A stretch of 64,000 bases of DNA. Origin: Pseudomaricurvus hydrocarbonicus. GTDB taxonomy: Bacteria > Pseudomonadota > Gammaproteobacteria > Pseudomonadales > Cellvibrionaceae. The stretch covers positions 1-64,000 of the forward strand of contig NZ_JAAONZ010000026.1 in assembly GCF_011602365.1 (NCBI RefSeq). Direction: 5' to 3'. The notes beneath the pieces are model-generated. The model ran no database searches. It saw only the letters and a program-made list of their open reading frames with translations, and was not told the origin of the DNA. Positions 26,358 to 34,578 of this stretch are shown in pieces; position 1 is the first letter of the stretch; each line of letters begins with the position of its first letter. A program made the position numbers and the translations under genes.

Positions 26358-26774
26358 ATGAATGACGATTATAACGACAATGACATGGACGAAGAGCCAA
26401 TCCCCACCGGTGAATTGACTCTGCAAACTCTGGCCATGCCCGCCGACACCAACCCTAACGGTGACATTTTCGGGGGCTGGTTGATGTCTCAAATGGATTT
26501 GGCGGGCTCCATCAAGGCCTCTGCCATCGCCCGGGGACGAGTGACCACCGTTGCGGCAGGCAGTATGGCCTTTCTGCGCCCGGTGCCCGTGGGCTCCACC
26601 ATCAGCTGCTACGCCGAGATTCTGGAAATCGGCCGCTCTTCCATACGCATTATGGTCGATGTCTGGCTCTACGCCGCGGAAACCGGCGAGCGCTACAAGG
26701 TCACCGAAGGCACCTTTGTCTACGTCGCTATTGATGACAATGGCCGCACCCGTTCCATTCAGCTCAGTCGCTGA
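26358..26774 (+). CDS. yciA: Acyl-CoA thioesterase, YciA-like hotdog protein
   Basis: This 138-residue hotdog-fold thioesterase has the YciA pattern TNPNGDIFGGWLMSQMDLAG (residues 31-50), whose Asp and Asn form the active site, followed by VAAGSMAFLRPVPVGS and EGTFVYVAIDDNGR. YciA hydrolyses a range of acyl-CoAs in the cytoplasm. The first 14 residues are acidic and repetitive (DDYNDNDMDEE), longer than usual. It begins 24 bp after the TRAP permease gene, suggesting one transcript, and is followed by a strong terminator. Confidence 0.9.
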   Translation: MNDDYNDNDMDEEPIPTGELTLQTLAMPADTNPNGDIFGGWLMSQMDLAGSIKASAIARGRVTTVAAGSMAFLRPVPVGSTISCYAEILEIGRSSIRIMVDVWLYAAETGERYKVTEGTFVYVAIDDNGRTRSIQLSR

Positions 26775-26796
26775 AACCCGAGGCGGGTATGACCCC

Positions 26797-26824
26797 AAAA
26801 GGGAGCCACCAGGCTCCCTTTTTT
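26797..26824 (+). terminator. Rho-independent terminator after yciA
   Basis: AAAGGGAGCC pairs perfectly with GGCTCCCTTT around an ACCA loop, followed by a T tract. It ends the putative TRAP permease-yciA transcript. Confidence 0.92.
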
Positions 26825-26936
26825 ATGACTGTTTTTTATGACTGTTTTTTATGACTGTTTTTTATGACGGTTGTTACGATTGTAGTTATGACTGTAGTTA
26901 TGACTGTTGTGATGGCTGTTGTGATGGCTGTTTTTT
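26819..26936. repeat. 13-bp tandem repeat TTTTTTATGACTG and degenerate continuation
   Basis: Four near-identical 13-base units cover about 26819-26870, with ATGAC recurring at 26825, 26838, 26851 and 26864. Degenerate GTAGTTATGACT and GTTGTGATGGCT units continue to about 26936. The array starts inside the T tract of the yciA terminator, which may have seeded the expansion. Confidence 0.88.
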
Positions 26937-27045
26937 TGAACGGGTATAACCGGCAGGCCCCGAAACCCTGTGCGATTAACGCGGCGATAGAGCCATCGGG
27001 GCTTCACGCCATGCCCTGCAGGCACAGAGGTTTTCACACAGAGGC

Positions 27046-27549
27046 TTATTTGAACTGCTTGGGGTAGAGAAAGGCCTTCAATGTCGCCGATCCTGAGGAC
27101 AAATCCTGCCATCGTGCGCAATCAAGCCACAACTGCACGTACCCACAGGTGGGAATGTTGTCGAGTTCGCTGTCACTGATGAAGTTGCAGAAATCGGTCA
27201 GCGCCGGGTTGTGGCCGATGATGGTCACCTCCGTCACGCTGTTCTCCAGCCGATCATCCAGGCCTCGACACCAAGCCAACAGTCGCTGCCCGTCAAAGGT
27301 ATAGAGGGTCCGATCCACCCTCAACACCGTATCAGCGGCCACAGCCTGGCTGAGGTGTTGCGCCGTGGAGGTCGCCCTTGACGCCGGGCTGCAATACACC
27401 GTCTCCAGTTCACAGCCCGCCTTTACTATTTCAGGCGCCATGACCTCGCACGCACGCACTCCGCGCTGACTCAGCGGGCGATCAATGTCGGCCAGGTTCG
27501 GCTCTTGCCAACTGGATTTGGCGTGCCGGATCAGGTGAAGCTTTTTCAT
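27046..27549 (-). CDS. sixA: Phosphohistidine phosphatase SixA-like
   Basis: The 167-residue protein is a short histidine-phosphatase-superfamily member. The catalytic motif is LIRHAKSSW (His8, with the Arg before it), followed by RPLSQRGVRAC, YCSPASRATSTA and a second catalytic His in IIGHNPALTDF. SixA dephosphorylates His-containing phosphotransfer domains, including PTSNtr components in E. coli. It lies 120 bp downstream of the TRAP binding-protein gene on the same strand. The target here is not shown by context. Confidence 0.88.
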   Translation of the reverse strand: MKKLHLIRHAKSSWQEPNLADIDRPLSQRGVRACEVMAPEIVKAGCELETVYCSPASRATSTAQHLSQAVAADTVLRVDRTLYTFDGQRLLAWCRGLDDRLENSVTEVTIIGHNPALTDFCNFISDSELDNIPTCGYVQLWLDCARWQDLSSGSATLKAFLYPKQFK

Positions 27550-27669
27550 CCTCGTCCCCTCGGCCGCGGTTGCAACCCCCTGTGCGCGGCCCCTGTGGTG
27601 CTGCGCCGGACGACAGCAGCTTGGTCTGCAAAGCCGTTGAGATTATCCGCCAGACCCGCATGTCATCCA

Positions 27670-28827
27670 CTAGTCGCGCATTTCATAATAGGCCTGTTCG
27701 GATACCTTGTGGTACTGGGCCACACCGTCCTGAAACGCTTTGTAGGAGTCATAGACGCGCTTAAAGTCGGGGTTTTTGGCCGACTCTTCCCGATAAATTT
27801 GCTCGGATATTTTCTCCAGCCTGGCGAGAATGGCTTTGGGAATAGGGCGCACGTCGACCTGATGCCGGTGAATCAACTCTTGCAGCGCCGTATTATTGCG
27901 ACCGGTAAACTCATCCAGCATGTCCTGGTTGGCCATGCGTGCCGCCGTTTCGACAATGCTTTGCAAGTCTTTGGGCAGCTTGTTGTACGCGTCCTTGTTG
28001 ACGATCAGCTCGAGGGTCGAGCCGGTTTCGTGCCAGCCGGGGTAATAGTAATACTTGGCCACCTGATAAAACCCGAACGCCAGGTCGTTGTAGGGCCCCA
28101 CCCACTCGGTGGCATCGATCACACCGGTCTGCAGCGCGGTGTAGAGCTCACCGCCGGGAATGTTCACCGCTGACCCCCCTGCGCGGCTCCACACTTCACC
28201 GCCGAGCCCCGGAATGCGCATCTTCAGGCCCTTGATGTCGTCAAAGCTGTTCAACTCCCGGTTAAACCAGCCGGCCATCTGGATCCCGGTGTTGCCCGCC
28301 GCAAACGGGATCAGGTTGAACGGGGCATAAATTTCCCGCCACAACTTCATTCCGCCGCCGTAAAACAGCCAGCCATTCATTTCCTGTGCGTTCATGCCAA
28401 AGGGAATGGCGGTGAACATTTGGGTGGCGGTGTTTTTCCCTTTCCAGTAATAGGCGGCCCCATGGCCCGCTTCGACACTGCCCGACGACACCGCATCAAA
28501 CACCCCCAGGGCCGGCACCAGTTCGCCCGCACCATACACTGAAACGGTTAAGCGGCCGTTGCTCATCTCCTTCGCCAGGCGCGCGAAATTGGTGGCCGCC
28601 GAGCCCAGACCGGGAAAGTTTTTCGGCCAGGTGGTCACCAGCTTCCAATGGTAAGTGGTTTGATCGGTGCGCACGCCCGCGTCCAGAGTCGAGTGGTGTA
28701 TGGCACCGTTGCCGTCGGCTGAGCCCTGAATTTTAGACGCCACCAGTGCCCAAAACAGCACCACCACCAGGGCCACCAGGCCAAGAATGATCAGCGGTTG
28801 AGAAACGCGTTGTGTATTTTTTGTCAT
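27670..28827 (-). CDS. TRAP transporter substrate-binding protein (DctP/TakP-like)
   Basis: The 385-residue protein begins with an uncleaved-looking hydrophobic segment (about 11-30) and then a DctP fold: YHWKLVTTWPKNFPGLGSAA, MSNGRLTVSVYGAGELVPAL, FGMNAQEMNGWLFYGGG, LKMRIPGLGGEVWSRAGG and TGVIDATEWVGPYNDLAFGF. The Arg in KMRIPG and the WVGPYND segment line the pocket in TakP-type proteins, which bind 2-oxo acids, so such a ligand is plausible. The lack of an obvious cleavage site suggests it may stay membrane-anchored. The only TRAP permeases in the window are on the other strand nearby. Confidence 0.88.
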   Translation of the reverse strand: MTKNTQRVSQPLIILGLVALVVVLFWALVASKIQGSADGNGAIHHSTLDAGVRTDQTTYHWKLVTTWPKNFPGLGSAATNFARLAKEMSNGRLTVSVYGAGELVPALGVFDAVSSGSVEAGHGAAYYWKGKNTATQMFTAIPFGMNAQEMNGWLFYGGGMKLWREIYAPFNLIPFAAGNTGIQMAGWFNRELNSFDDIKGLKMRIPGLGGEVWSRAGGSAVNIPGGELYTALQTGVIDATEWVGPYNDLAFGFYQVAKYYYYPGWHETGSTLELIVNKDAYNKLPKDLQSIVETAARMANQDMLDEFTGRNNTALQELIHRHQVDVRPIPKAILARLEKISEQIYREESAKNPDFKRVYDSYKAFQDGVAQYHKVSEQAYYEMRD

Positions 28828-28925
28828 AGTGTTTTCTGTCTTATTGTTATTGCGGTCCTGCAGCTAGTTTCTAGTTTCTCAGCAAGCCTGCCGCGCGCAC
28901 CCCAGCGTCCAGCAGGCCCCGATGA

Positions 28926-31097
28926 TTAACTCAGGGCCTCGAGCTTGGCGAACTTCAGCACCAGCCACTTCGACCCTTCTTCCTGAAAATTCACCTGCAC
29001 TCTGGCGCCAGCGCCGTCGCCCTCAAAATGCAGGATGACCCCTTCACCAAAGATCGCGTGCTTGACCCGTTGCCCCAGGTAAAACCCGGTCTCTTCGCCG
29101 TCGTCACTCAGGCGCGCGGCGACTTTGGGTCGCTGAAAACTGATCGGCCGGCTGATGGTGTTTTTCACCCGAACTTCAGCAATCAATGGAGAGGGGATTT
29201 CTTTGACGAATCGCGAAATCGAATTGTAGTTTTCCTGACCGTGCATGCGCCGGGTTTCGGCGTAGGTGATCACCAGCTGCTCCATCGCCCGGGTAATGCC
29301 CACATAACAGAGCCGCCGCTCTTCTTCGAGGCGAGTGGGATCTTCCGCCGACATGCGGTGGGGAAACAGGTTCTCTTCGGCTCCCGCCAGGAACACCAGC
29401 GGAAACTCCAGGCCTTTGGCCGAGTGCAGCGTCATCAGTTGCACCGCATCGTCGTGCTCGTCCGCCTGGGCATCACCGGCGTCCAGCGCGGCGGTATCCA
29501 GAAACGCATTGAGTTCCGGCGCTTCGGGGTCGTCGTTGACAAACGCGCGACAGGCGTTCACCAGTTCTTCGAGGTTTTCAATGCGCGCCAGGCCTTTCTC
29601 GCCTTTTTCCAGCTTGTGGAATTCGTACAGGCCGGAGTGGTGGATCACATGTTCGACGGTTTCACCCAGAGCTTTATTGAGGTTGATCTCGTGCAGCTCA
29701 TTGACCAGCAGCACAAAGCTGTGCACCGCATTCAAAGCCCGTGCACTCAACCCTTTGTTGGCCACCAATTGCTCGGCGGCCTGCCACAGGGAGCAGCCCT
29801 GTTCGCGGGCGAACAGCCGGATATGGTCGACGGTTTTGCCGCCGATACCGCGCGTCGGGGTATTGATCACCCGCTCGAACGCGGCGTCGTCCTGACGACT
29901 GGCCATGAGGCGCAAGTACGCCAGCGCGTTGCGGATTTCCAGGCGCTCGTAAAAGCGCTGGCCACCGTAAATTCGGTAGGGCACCGCTTCGCGCAACAAG
30001 GCTTCTTCCAGCACCCGCGACTGGGCGTTGGAGCGATAGAGGATGGCGCTGTCACTGCGGCGATTGCCGTCGCGCACCCAGCTTTCAATCCGTTCCACAA
30101 TGTAGCGGGCTTCATCCTGCTCATTAAACGCCGCGTACAAATTAATCAGCTCACCCTTGTCACCATCGGTGCGCAGGGTTTTGCCCAACCGCCCCTGGTT
30201 GTTTTCGATCACCGCGTTGGCGGCATCGAGAATGGTCGCCGTGGAACGATAGTTCTGTTCCAGCCGCACCACTTCGGTGTTGGCAAAATCGTCTTCGTAG
30301 CGCTGGATGTTTTCGATCTTGGCGCCGCGCCAGCCATAAATGGACTGATCGTCATCGCCCACCGCCGTCACCTTGCACTGCTTGCCCGCCAGCACCCGCA
30401 ACCAGGCATACTGGATGGTGTTGGTGTCCTGGAATTCGTCCACCAGAATGTAGGGAAAACGCTCCTGATAATGCGCCAGAATGGCCGGGGAGTTGAGCCA
30501 CAATTCGTGGGAGCGCAACAACAGCTCACCAAAGTCGACCATGCCGCCGCGACGGCAGGCTTCTTCATACTCCCGGTAGATGCGAATCATGGTGGTGATG
30601 TAGGGGTCGCCGGTGACCTGAATATGATCGGGCCGCAGGCCCTCATCTTTTTGGGCATTGATAAACCACTGCGACTGACGCGGCGGCCACTGCTTATCGT
30701 CGAGGCCCAGTTGCTGGGAGATGCGTTTGATCAGCCGCAACTGATCGTCACTGTCGAGAATCTGGAAGTTCTGCGGCAAACCCGCTTCCTTCCAGTGCGC
30801 CTTGAGCAGGCGGTGGGCAATACCGTGGAAGGTACCCACCCACATGCCTCGTGGGCTGAGACCGAGCAGTTCTTCAATGCGACCGCGCATCTCGCGGGCG
30901 GCCTTGTTGGTGAAGGTGACCGAGAGGATGGAATAGGGGGAGACCTGTTCCACCTGGATCAACCAGGCAATACGGTGCACCAACACCCGGGTCTTGCCGC
31001 TGCCGGCGCCCGCGAGGATCAGTTGGTTGGTGGGAGCCGCAGTCACCGCCTGGCGCTGGGCATCGTTCAAATTTTCAAGTATTGGGGATACGTCCAT
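28926..31097 (-). CDS. uvrD: DNA helicase II UvrD
   Basis: The 723-residue superfamily 1A helicase unwinds DNA in excision and mismatch repair. Motifs appear in order: Q motif LNDAQRQAVT, AGAGSGKT (motif I, about 29-36), VTFTNKAAREM (Ia), VDEFQDTNTIQYAW (II), GDDDQSIYGWRGA (III), LEQNYRST (IV), TLHSAKGLEFPLVF (V) and CYVGITRAME (VI). The C-terminal end with QRVKHAIFGEGVILHFEGDG is the UvrD-type RNA-polymerase-binding module, which favours UvrD over Rep or PcrA. It is transcribed away from hexR. Confidence 0.97.
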   Translation of the reverse strand: MDVSPILENLNDAQRQAVTAAPTNQLILAGAGSGKTRVLVHRIAWLIQVEQVSPYSILSVTFTNKAAREMRGRIEELLGLSPRGMWVGTFHGIAHRLLKAHWKEAGLPQNFQILDSDDQLRLIKRISQQLGLDDKQWPPRQSQWFINAQKDEGLRPDHIQVTGDPYITTMIRIYREYEEACRRGGMVDFGELLLRSHELWLNSPAILAHYQERFPYILVDEFQDTNTIQYAWLRVLAGKQCKVTAVGDDDQSIYGWRGAKIENIQRYEDDFANTEVVRLEQNYRSTATILDAANAVIENNQGRLGKTLRTDGDKGELINLYAAFNEQDEARYIVERIESWVRDGNRRSDSAILYRSNAQSRVLEEALLREAVPYRIYGGQRFYERLEIRNALAYLRLMASRQDDAAFERVINTPTRGIGGKTVDHIRLFAREQGCSLWQAAEQLVANKGLSARALNAVHSFVLLVNELHEINLNKALGETVEHVIHHSGLYEFHKLEKGEKGLARIENLEELVNACRAFVNDDPEAPELNAFLDTAALDAGDAQADEHDDAVQLMTLHSAKGLEFPLVFLAGAEENLFPHRMSAEDPTRLEEERRLCYVGITRAMEQLVITYAETRRMHGQENYNSISRFVKEIPSPLIAEVRVKNTISRPISFQRPKVAARLSDDGEETGFYLGQRVKHAIFGEGVILHFEGDGAGARVQVNFQEEGSKWLVLKFAKLEALS

Positions 31098-31203
31098 ACC
31101 GGCATTCTACCAAGAAAGGCCTTCAAAAAGCCTTTAAATAACCACTAATTCTGCTTAAAAAAGTCATTGGAATTAGCCACTTAACACCCAACTTCAGCAT
31201 TCT

Positions 31204-31218
31204 TGTAACAAAACTACA
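31204..31218. promoter_or_regulatory. Candidate HexR operator upstream of hexR
   Basis: TGTAACAAAACTACA is a 15-base imperfect palindrome within TTGTA-N7-TACAA. It matches 12 of 15 positions of the gammaproteobacterial HexR consensus as I recall it (TGTAATTAAATTACA). It lies about 87 bases before the chosen hexR start, consistent with autoregulation. Confidence 0.55.
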
Positions 31219-31304
31219 AAAAAAGAGTGCGTTTACTACATAATTTTTTATACTATTGGCTGCCGGACTCAATACCGATTCACCAGCCTGGAAAACCAAT
31301 CACA

Positions 31305-32168
31305 GTGAAGCCTGCCGAACTCACCTTACGCATCAGTGCCGCCCTGGATGTCATGCGCAAATCAGAACGCAAGGTGGCGGATCTGGTGCTGCGTAAACCC
31401 GCCGACATCATCCACATGCGCATCGTCGATCTGGCCAAAGAAGCGGAAGTGAGCGAGCCCACTGTGGTGCGCTTTTGCCGCGCCATCGGCTGTGACGGTT
31501 TTCAGGATTTCAAACTCAACCTGGCCCAGCAGCTGGCTTCCAGTCCCAGTTTCGGTCAAATCGCCGTCACCGATCAGGATTCGATTGCCGACTTTACCCA
31601 CAAGGTATTCGATTCCACCATCGATACCTTGTTGCAGGTGCGTGACAATTTGGACCCCAGCCTGCTGGAAGGTGCAGTATCGGCCATTTGTAACGCCAAT
31701 CGGGTAGAGTTTTACGGCTTTGGGGCCTCCGGCGCCGTTGCCGCAGATGCCCAGCACAAATTTTTCCGCCTGCAGCTGGCCACGGCCGCGCACTCCGATC
31801 CGCACATTCAAAACATGTCCGCCATGTCGATGCAACCGGGTGACGTGGTTGTGGCCATCTCCCAAAGCGGCCGCACCAAAGCGCTGCTGCATTCCATGGA
31901 CATGGTCAAACAGGCCGGGGGCATTGTCATCGCCATCGCCCCGAGTAACACCCCGGTGATCCATAACGCCACCATCTCCATTGAAGTGGATGTGGAAGAG
32001 GACATTGAGATCTACACCCCGTTATCGTCACGGATCGCCCACCTGGTGGTCATTGATGTGCTCGCCATTGGCGTCGCCCAGCGCAAGGGGTCTGAACTCC
32101 AAGACCATCTCTTCAAGCTCAAACAGGGCTTGCGCTCACTGCGTATTCAGCCCGAGGACAAGCGCTAA
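31305..32168 (+). CDS. hexR: HexR-type transcriptional regulator (RpiR family)
   Basis: The protein has an RpiR helix-turn-helix (SERKVADLVL through EAEVSEPTVVRFCRAIGCDGFQDFK) and a SIS sugar-phosphate domain (VEFYGFGASGAVAADAQHKFFRL, VVVAISQSGRTKALL). HexR represses central carbohydrate genes such as zwf, edd and eda and is released by 2-keto-3-deoxy-6-phosphogluconate. The GTG at 31305 gives 287 residues, matching E. coli HexR; the frame extends to a GTG at 31227, but those residues do not resemble the family. No zwf, edd or eda gene is adjacent, so hexR is an orphan here. Confidence 0.88.
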   Translation: MKPAELTLRISAALDVMRKSERKVADLVLRKPADIIHMRIVDLAKEAEVSEPTVVRFCRAIGCDGFQDFKLNLAQQLASSPSFGQIAVTDQDSIADFTHKVFDSTIDTLLQVRDNLDPSLLEGAVSAICNANRVEFYGFGASGAVAADAQHKFFRLQLATAAHSDPHIQNMSAMSMQPGDVVVAISQSGRTKALLHSMDMVKQAGGIVIAIAPSNTPVIHNATISIEVDVEEDIEIYTPLSSRIAHLVVIDVLAIGVAQRKGSELQDHLFKLKQGLRSLRIQPEDKR

Positions 32169-32263
32169 CAGCGGTTAAGTCAACCTCGACTCCGCCTGGC
32201 CAGCCTCTCAATCACCCTGGGCCTGCGCGAACTATACTGAACCCACAGCTCGGCAAAGTTACA

Positions 32264-32291
32264 CCAATACTGGCTTTTTATCCAGTATTGG
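32264..32291. repeat. Perfect 10-bp inverted repeat
   Basis: CCAATACTGG (32264-32273) and CCAGTATTGG (32282-32291) flank an 8-base loop (CTTTTTAT). It lies 95 bases after hexR and could be a weak terminator or a binding site, since there is no T tract. Confidence 0.75.
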
Positions 32292-32439
32292 GGCTCTGTC
32301 GTACGCCCGGTGCTGTCGAATGCCCTGAGCGTTTTTGAGGTTCTGGTGCCCGCAAGGGAAGGTGTATGCGCCATCCCGTTAAGCCAGCCACCCCCGAAAC
32401 TCAACTTAACAACAACGGCCCGCTGCCAACCCAGGCTTG

Positions 32440-32476
32440 TGGATAACCGGGCAGATATATGGATAACCGGGCAGAT
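32440..32476. repeat. 17-bp direct repeat, period 20
   Basis: TGGATAACCGGGCAGAT occurs at 32440-32456 and 32460-32476. The first copy overlaps TGTGGATAA, a DnaA-box match on the minus strand; the second has one mismatch to it. Confidence 0.9.
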
Positions 32477-32612
32477 GTGAGCAGGCCCGGCAGCCACTGA
32501 ATCCGGCAGCGCCTTGTAGGAAAGCTGAAATTAGGCCAACATCGTGAGAAGCAGATCCCTCCAACGTGCAGCACGCGCGCTCTGGGTCTGTCCGACCGGA
32601 TGAGCAGGCATT

Positions 32613-32660
32613 AATCAGTTACAACGAGGACACATCAATCAGGTACAACGAGGACACATC
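32613..32660. repeat. 24-bp tandem duplication
   Basis: AATCAG-T/G-TACAACGAGG followed by ACACATC occurs at 32613-32636 and directly again at 32637-32660, differing at one base. It ends about 75 bases before the DUF4870 start codon. Confidence 0.93.
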
Positions 32661-32736
32661 GCCGAGTACATGAGAAGGATTTTGCCGTAGGCATTCCGCG
32701 ACCATACCGACAGCCATCAAACGTAAGGATATTGCC

Positions 32737-33177
32737 ATGACTGACACACCGTCCGTACAGCCACCCAACGACAACGATTCACCCAATGAGTCACCCCGCG
32801 AATCGGCGGTCAAAAAAACGGGCGCCACAGACCCGGATACCCCAACCCCCCCGGTAGAAATTTCCCAGGACTCCAAAAACATGGCGGTGTTGAACTGGGT
32901 CGGTACCTTATTTCTGGGGTTTATCCCCGGCTTGGTGTTGTATCTGGTGCAAAAAGGCGATGCCTATGTCCAGGATCAATCCAAAGAGGCGCTCAACTGG
33001 TCCATCACCTTATTGTGTGGCTACGGCATCGCCTTGGTTCTGAGCATTATCGCCATTGGCTTATTGCTGTTCCCGATACTGGGCGTGGTGCATATCGTTT
33101 TTTGCATCCTCGGGGTGATAGCGACTCAAAAAGGGGAAAAGTTTCGCGTCCCCTATGCGCTTCGTTTGATCAAATAA
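32737..33177 (+). CDS. DUF4870 family membrane protein
   Basis: The 146-residue protein has a hydrophilic Pro/Asp/Ser-rich N-terminal region (1-48) and then the DUF4870 core with hydrophobic segments at about 52-72 and 87-125. SKEALNWSITLLCGY near residue 85 and a final GEKFRVPYALRLI are family features. The role of DUF4870 proteins is unknown. TAAGGA lies eight bases upstream of the ATG. It converges with the ligase gene. Confidence 0.82.
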   Translation: MTDTPSVQPPNDNDSPNESPRESAVKKTGATDPDTPTPPVEISQDSKNMAVLNWVGTLFLGFIPGLVLYLVQKGDAYVQDQSKEALNWSITLLCGYGIALVLSIIAIGLLLFPILGVVHIVFCILGVIATQKGEKFRVPYALRLIK

Positions 33178-33206
33178 ACCGCCGCGGCCAGTGCCAGGGG
33201 CGGCCT

Positions 33207-34052
33207 TCAATCGTCCCGAACCCGCAAAAAACGGGCAAAACGCGGGATTCCCCGCTGGGTGAAGCCGTTGTATTGGTAGGTAATCACGCTGCCAGTCGGC
33301 GGCGGCTGGCGGCGCTGCTGATCACTGAAACCGGAACCGATGCGAAAGCGCTGGCCAGTGGGCATCTCCACCACCACGGCACCCAACATTCCGGTGTACT
33401 TGCCCTTGCCGGGCAGGTGCTCAATCACCACCGCCTCTGCGTCCTGACTGGGTTTGAGTTTGATCAGATCCTCACTTCGTCCGGCACGGTATTCGGCCGC
33501 GCCCCGGTGTAGCATCAGCCCCTCGGCGCCTTGTGCCACATACTCCGCCAGCAGGTCCAGTAACTGAGCCTCATCCGCCACGCGGAATTGAGGCACTGCC
33601 CGCAGCCACGGCACTCCGGCGTCCGACACGGTTTGCTGCAGACGCGGCAGGCGCAGGTCAAAGGCGCCGGACGCGGTCGGCAGGTCAAATACCTGATACG
33701 TGACTTGCCGCCAGCCGTCATGGGGCTGTTGCTGACGGACAACCGATACCAGCGCCTGAAAGCGTTGCCGTCCCAGCCACAGCTCGCCGTCCAGTGGAGT
33801 GGGGGGGAAATCCTCCGTGAACCAGGCGGGTGCCACGTACACATTGCCCTGGCGGGACAGCAGCTGCTGGCCGTTCCAATAGGCGCGAACCCCGTCGTAC
33901 TTTTCACTGACCCAGTATTCGGAAACCTGCACTCCGGAAGCATAACTGGTCGCCAGCAACAGATCGGGAGCGGCCGCCAGGACAGCCGCCCCTCCCTGAA
34001 TCACTGCAATCAATAACGCCGTGCACACTGCACCAGCCTGTCGTAATCCCAT
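33207..34052 (-). CDS. Periplasmic-type ATP-dependent DNA ligase (LigE-like)
   Basis: The 281-residue protein has a signal peptide (about residues 1-28, ending AAVLAAAPD) followed by a minimal ATP-dependent ligase. The adenylated lysine is Lys51 in SEKYDGVRAYW (motif I); DGELWLG (89-95) is motif III, AEGLMLHRG motif IV and DLIKLKP motif V. An OB domain follows with GMLGAVVVEMPTGQRFRIGSGF. This is the Lig E type, found with leader peptides in several gammaproteobacteria and thought to act on DNA in the periplasm, possibly during uptake or in extracellular matrix. It is a second ligase beside the expected NAD-dependent LigA. Confidence 0.9.
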   Translation of the reverse strand: MGLRQAGAVCTALLIAVIQGGAAVLAAAPDLLLATSYASGVQVSEYWVSEKYDGVRAYWNGQQLLSRQGNVYVAPAWFTEDFPPTPLDGELWLGRQRFQALVSVVRQQQPHDGWRQVTYQVFDLPTASGAFDLRLPRLQQTVSDAGVPWLRAVPQFRVADEAQLLDLLAEYVAQGAEGLMLHRGAAEYRAGRSEDLIKLKPSQDAEAVVIEHLPGKGKYTGMLGAVVVEMPTGQRFRIGSGFSDQQRRQPPPTGSVITYQYNGFTQRGIPRFARFLRVRDD

Positions 34053-34578
34053 GGCATCCTCCCTGATGTCCGCTTCGTTAGTTTCGGCCCCTCAGGGTTT
34101 CCGATCCCTGAAACCCCGTTGCGTCAGCCATCTTCATTTTTACTTAAAACACGTAAGGTGCTTAAAGAACTTAAAGTGCTTACAGATCTTAAAAGGGGGT
34201 TAACGCTTTTCACCGCTAGAGCCCCCTGGCAGAAAGCCGGTGCCAAGCCAGTCAGTCAATCAATCAATCAATCAATCTGCTAAGTGTGTGTTTGCGATTG
34301 TGACAAAAATCAACACCGCCTTCAGTGTGTCGCAGCCATTAATATCAACAACTTTATCCACAGGCGTGGCAAACTCCGTCAAAGGTATGAGGCGCCGATT
34401 GATTAATACAGCAACGTGTACTAAAACTTTTAGAGTTATTCCTGCAATTCATAATTGTACCGTCCAACCAACGATTTCCCCGAAGCTTTCATCGCCCCGG
34501 GGATCCAGCTGCGTTGATTCGCGTCGTATCATCAACGGGTACGACTTGTGTAATGGCCTTGTGTAATGGAGAGATACC
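34053..34578. other. Gene-free region between the ligase and DUF3313 genes
   Basis: This 526-base stretch has a five-copy TCAA microsatellite (34256-34275), short CTTAAAG direct repeats near 34155-34190, and one perfect DnaA box (TTATCCACA, 34354-34362). No gene is supported. It should hold the divergent promoters of the ligase and lipoprotein genes. Confidence 0.6.

Larger units (their letters stand above)
32169..32736. other. Gene-free region between hexR and the DUF4870 gene
   Basis: This 568-base stretch contains a perfect 10-bp inverted repeat, a 17-base direct repeat and a 24-base tandem duplication, each listed separately. The minus-strand frames here lack ribosome binding sites and family resemblance. 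The DUF4870 promoter should lie near its right end. Confidence 0.6.

Noticed and set aside
26849-27121. Minus-strand frame ending in NSHHNSHHNSH-type repeats
   Set aside because: Its C-terminal repeat is just the translated 13-bp tandem array, and the rest is antisense or out of frame with sixA.
29028-31148. A 706-codon open frame antisense to uvrD
   Set aside because: The uvrD motifs are complete on the other strand, and this frame shows no domain. Long antisense frames arise from the codon bias of GC-rich genes; similar ones oppose pstC (21224-22630) and mnmG (52225-53811).
34256-34275. TCAA microsatellite as a phase-variation switch
   Set aside because: It lies in a gap about 300 bases from the next start codon and not inside a coding frame, so it cannot switch translation; a promoter-spacing role is unsupported.
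34354-34362. DnaA box TTATCCACA upstream of the DUF3313 gene as a third origin
   Set aside because: It is a single perfect box with no neighbouring boxes or long A/T-rich stretch; one such box is expected by chance or as a DnaA-regulated site.
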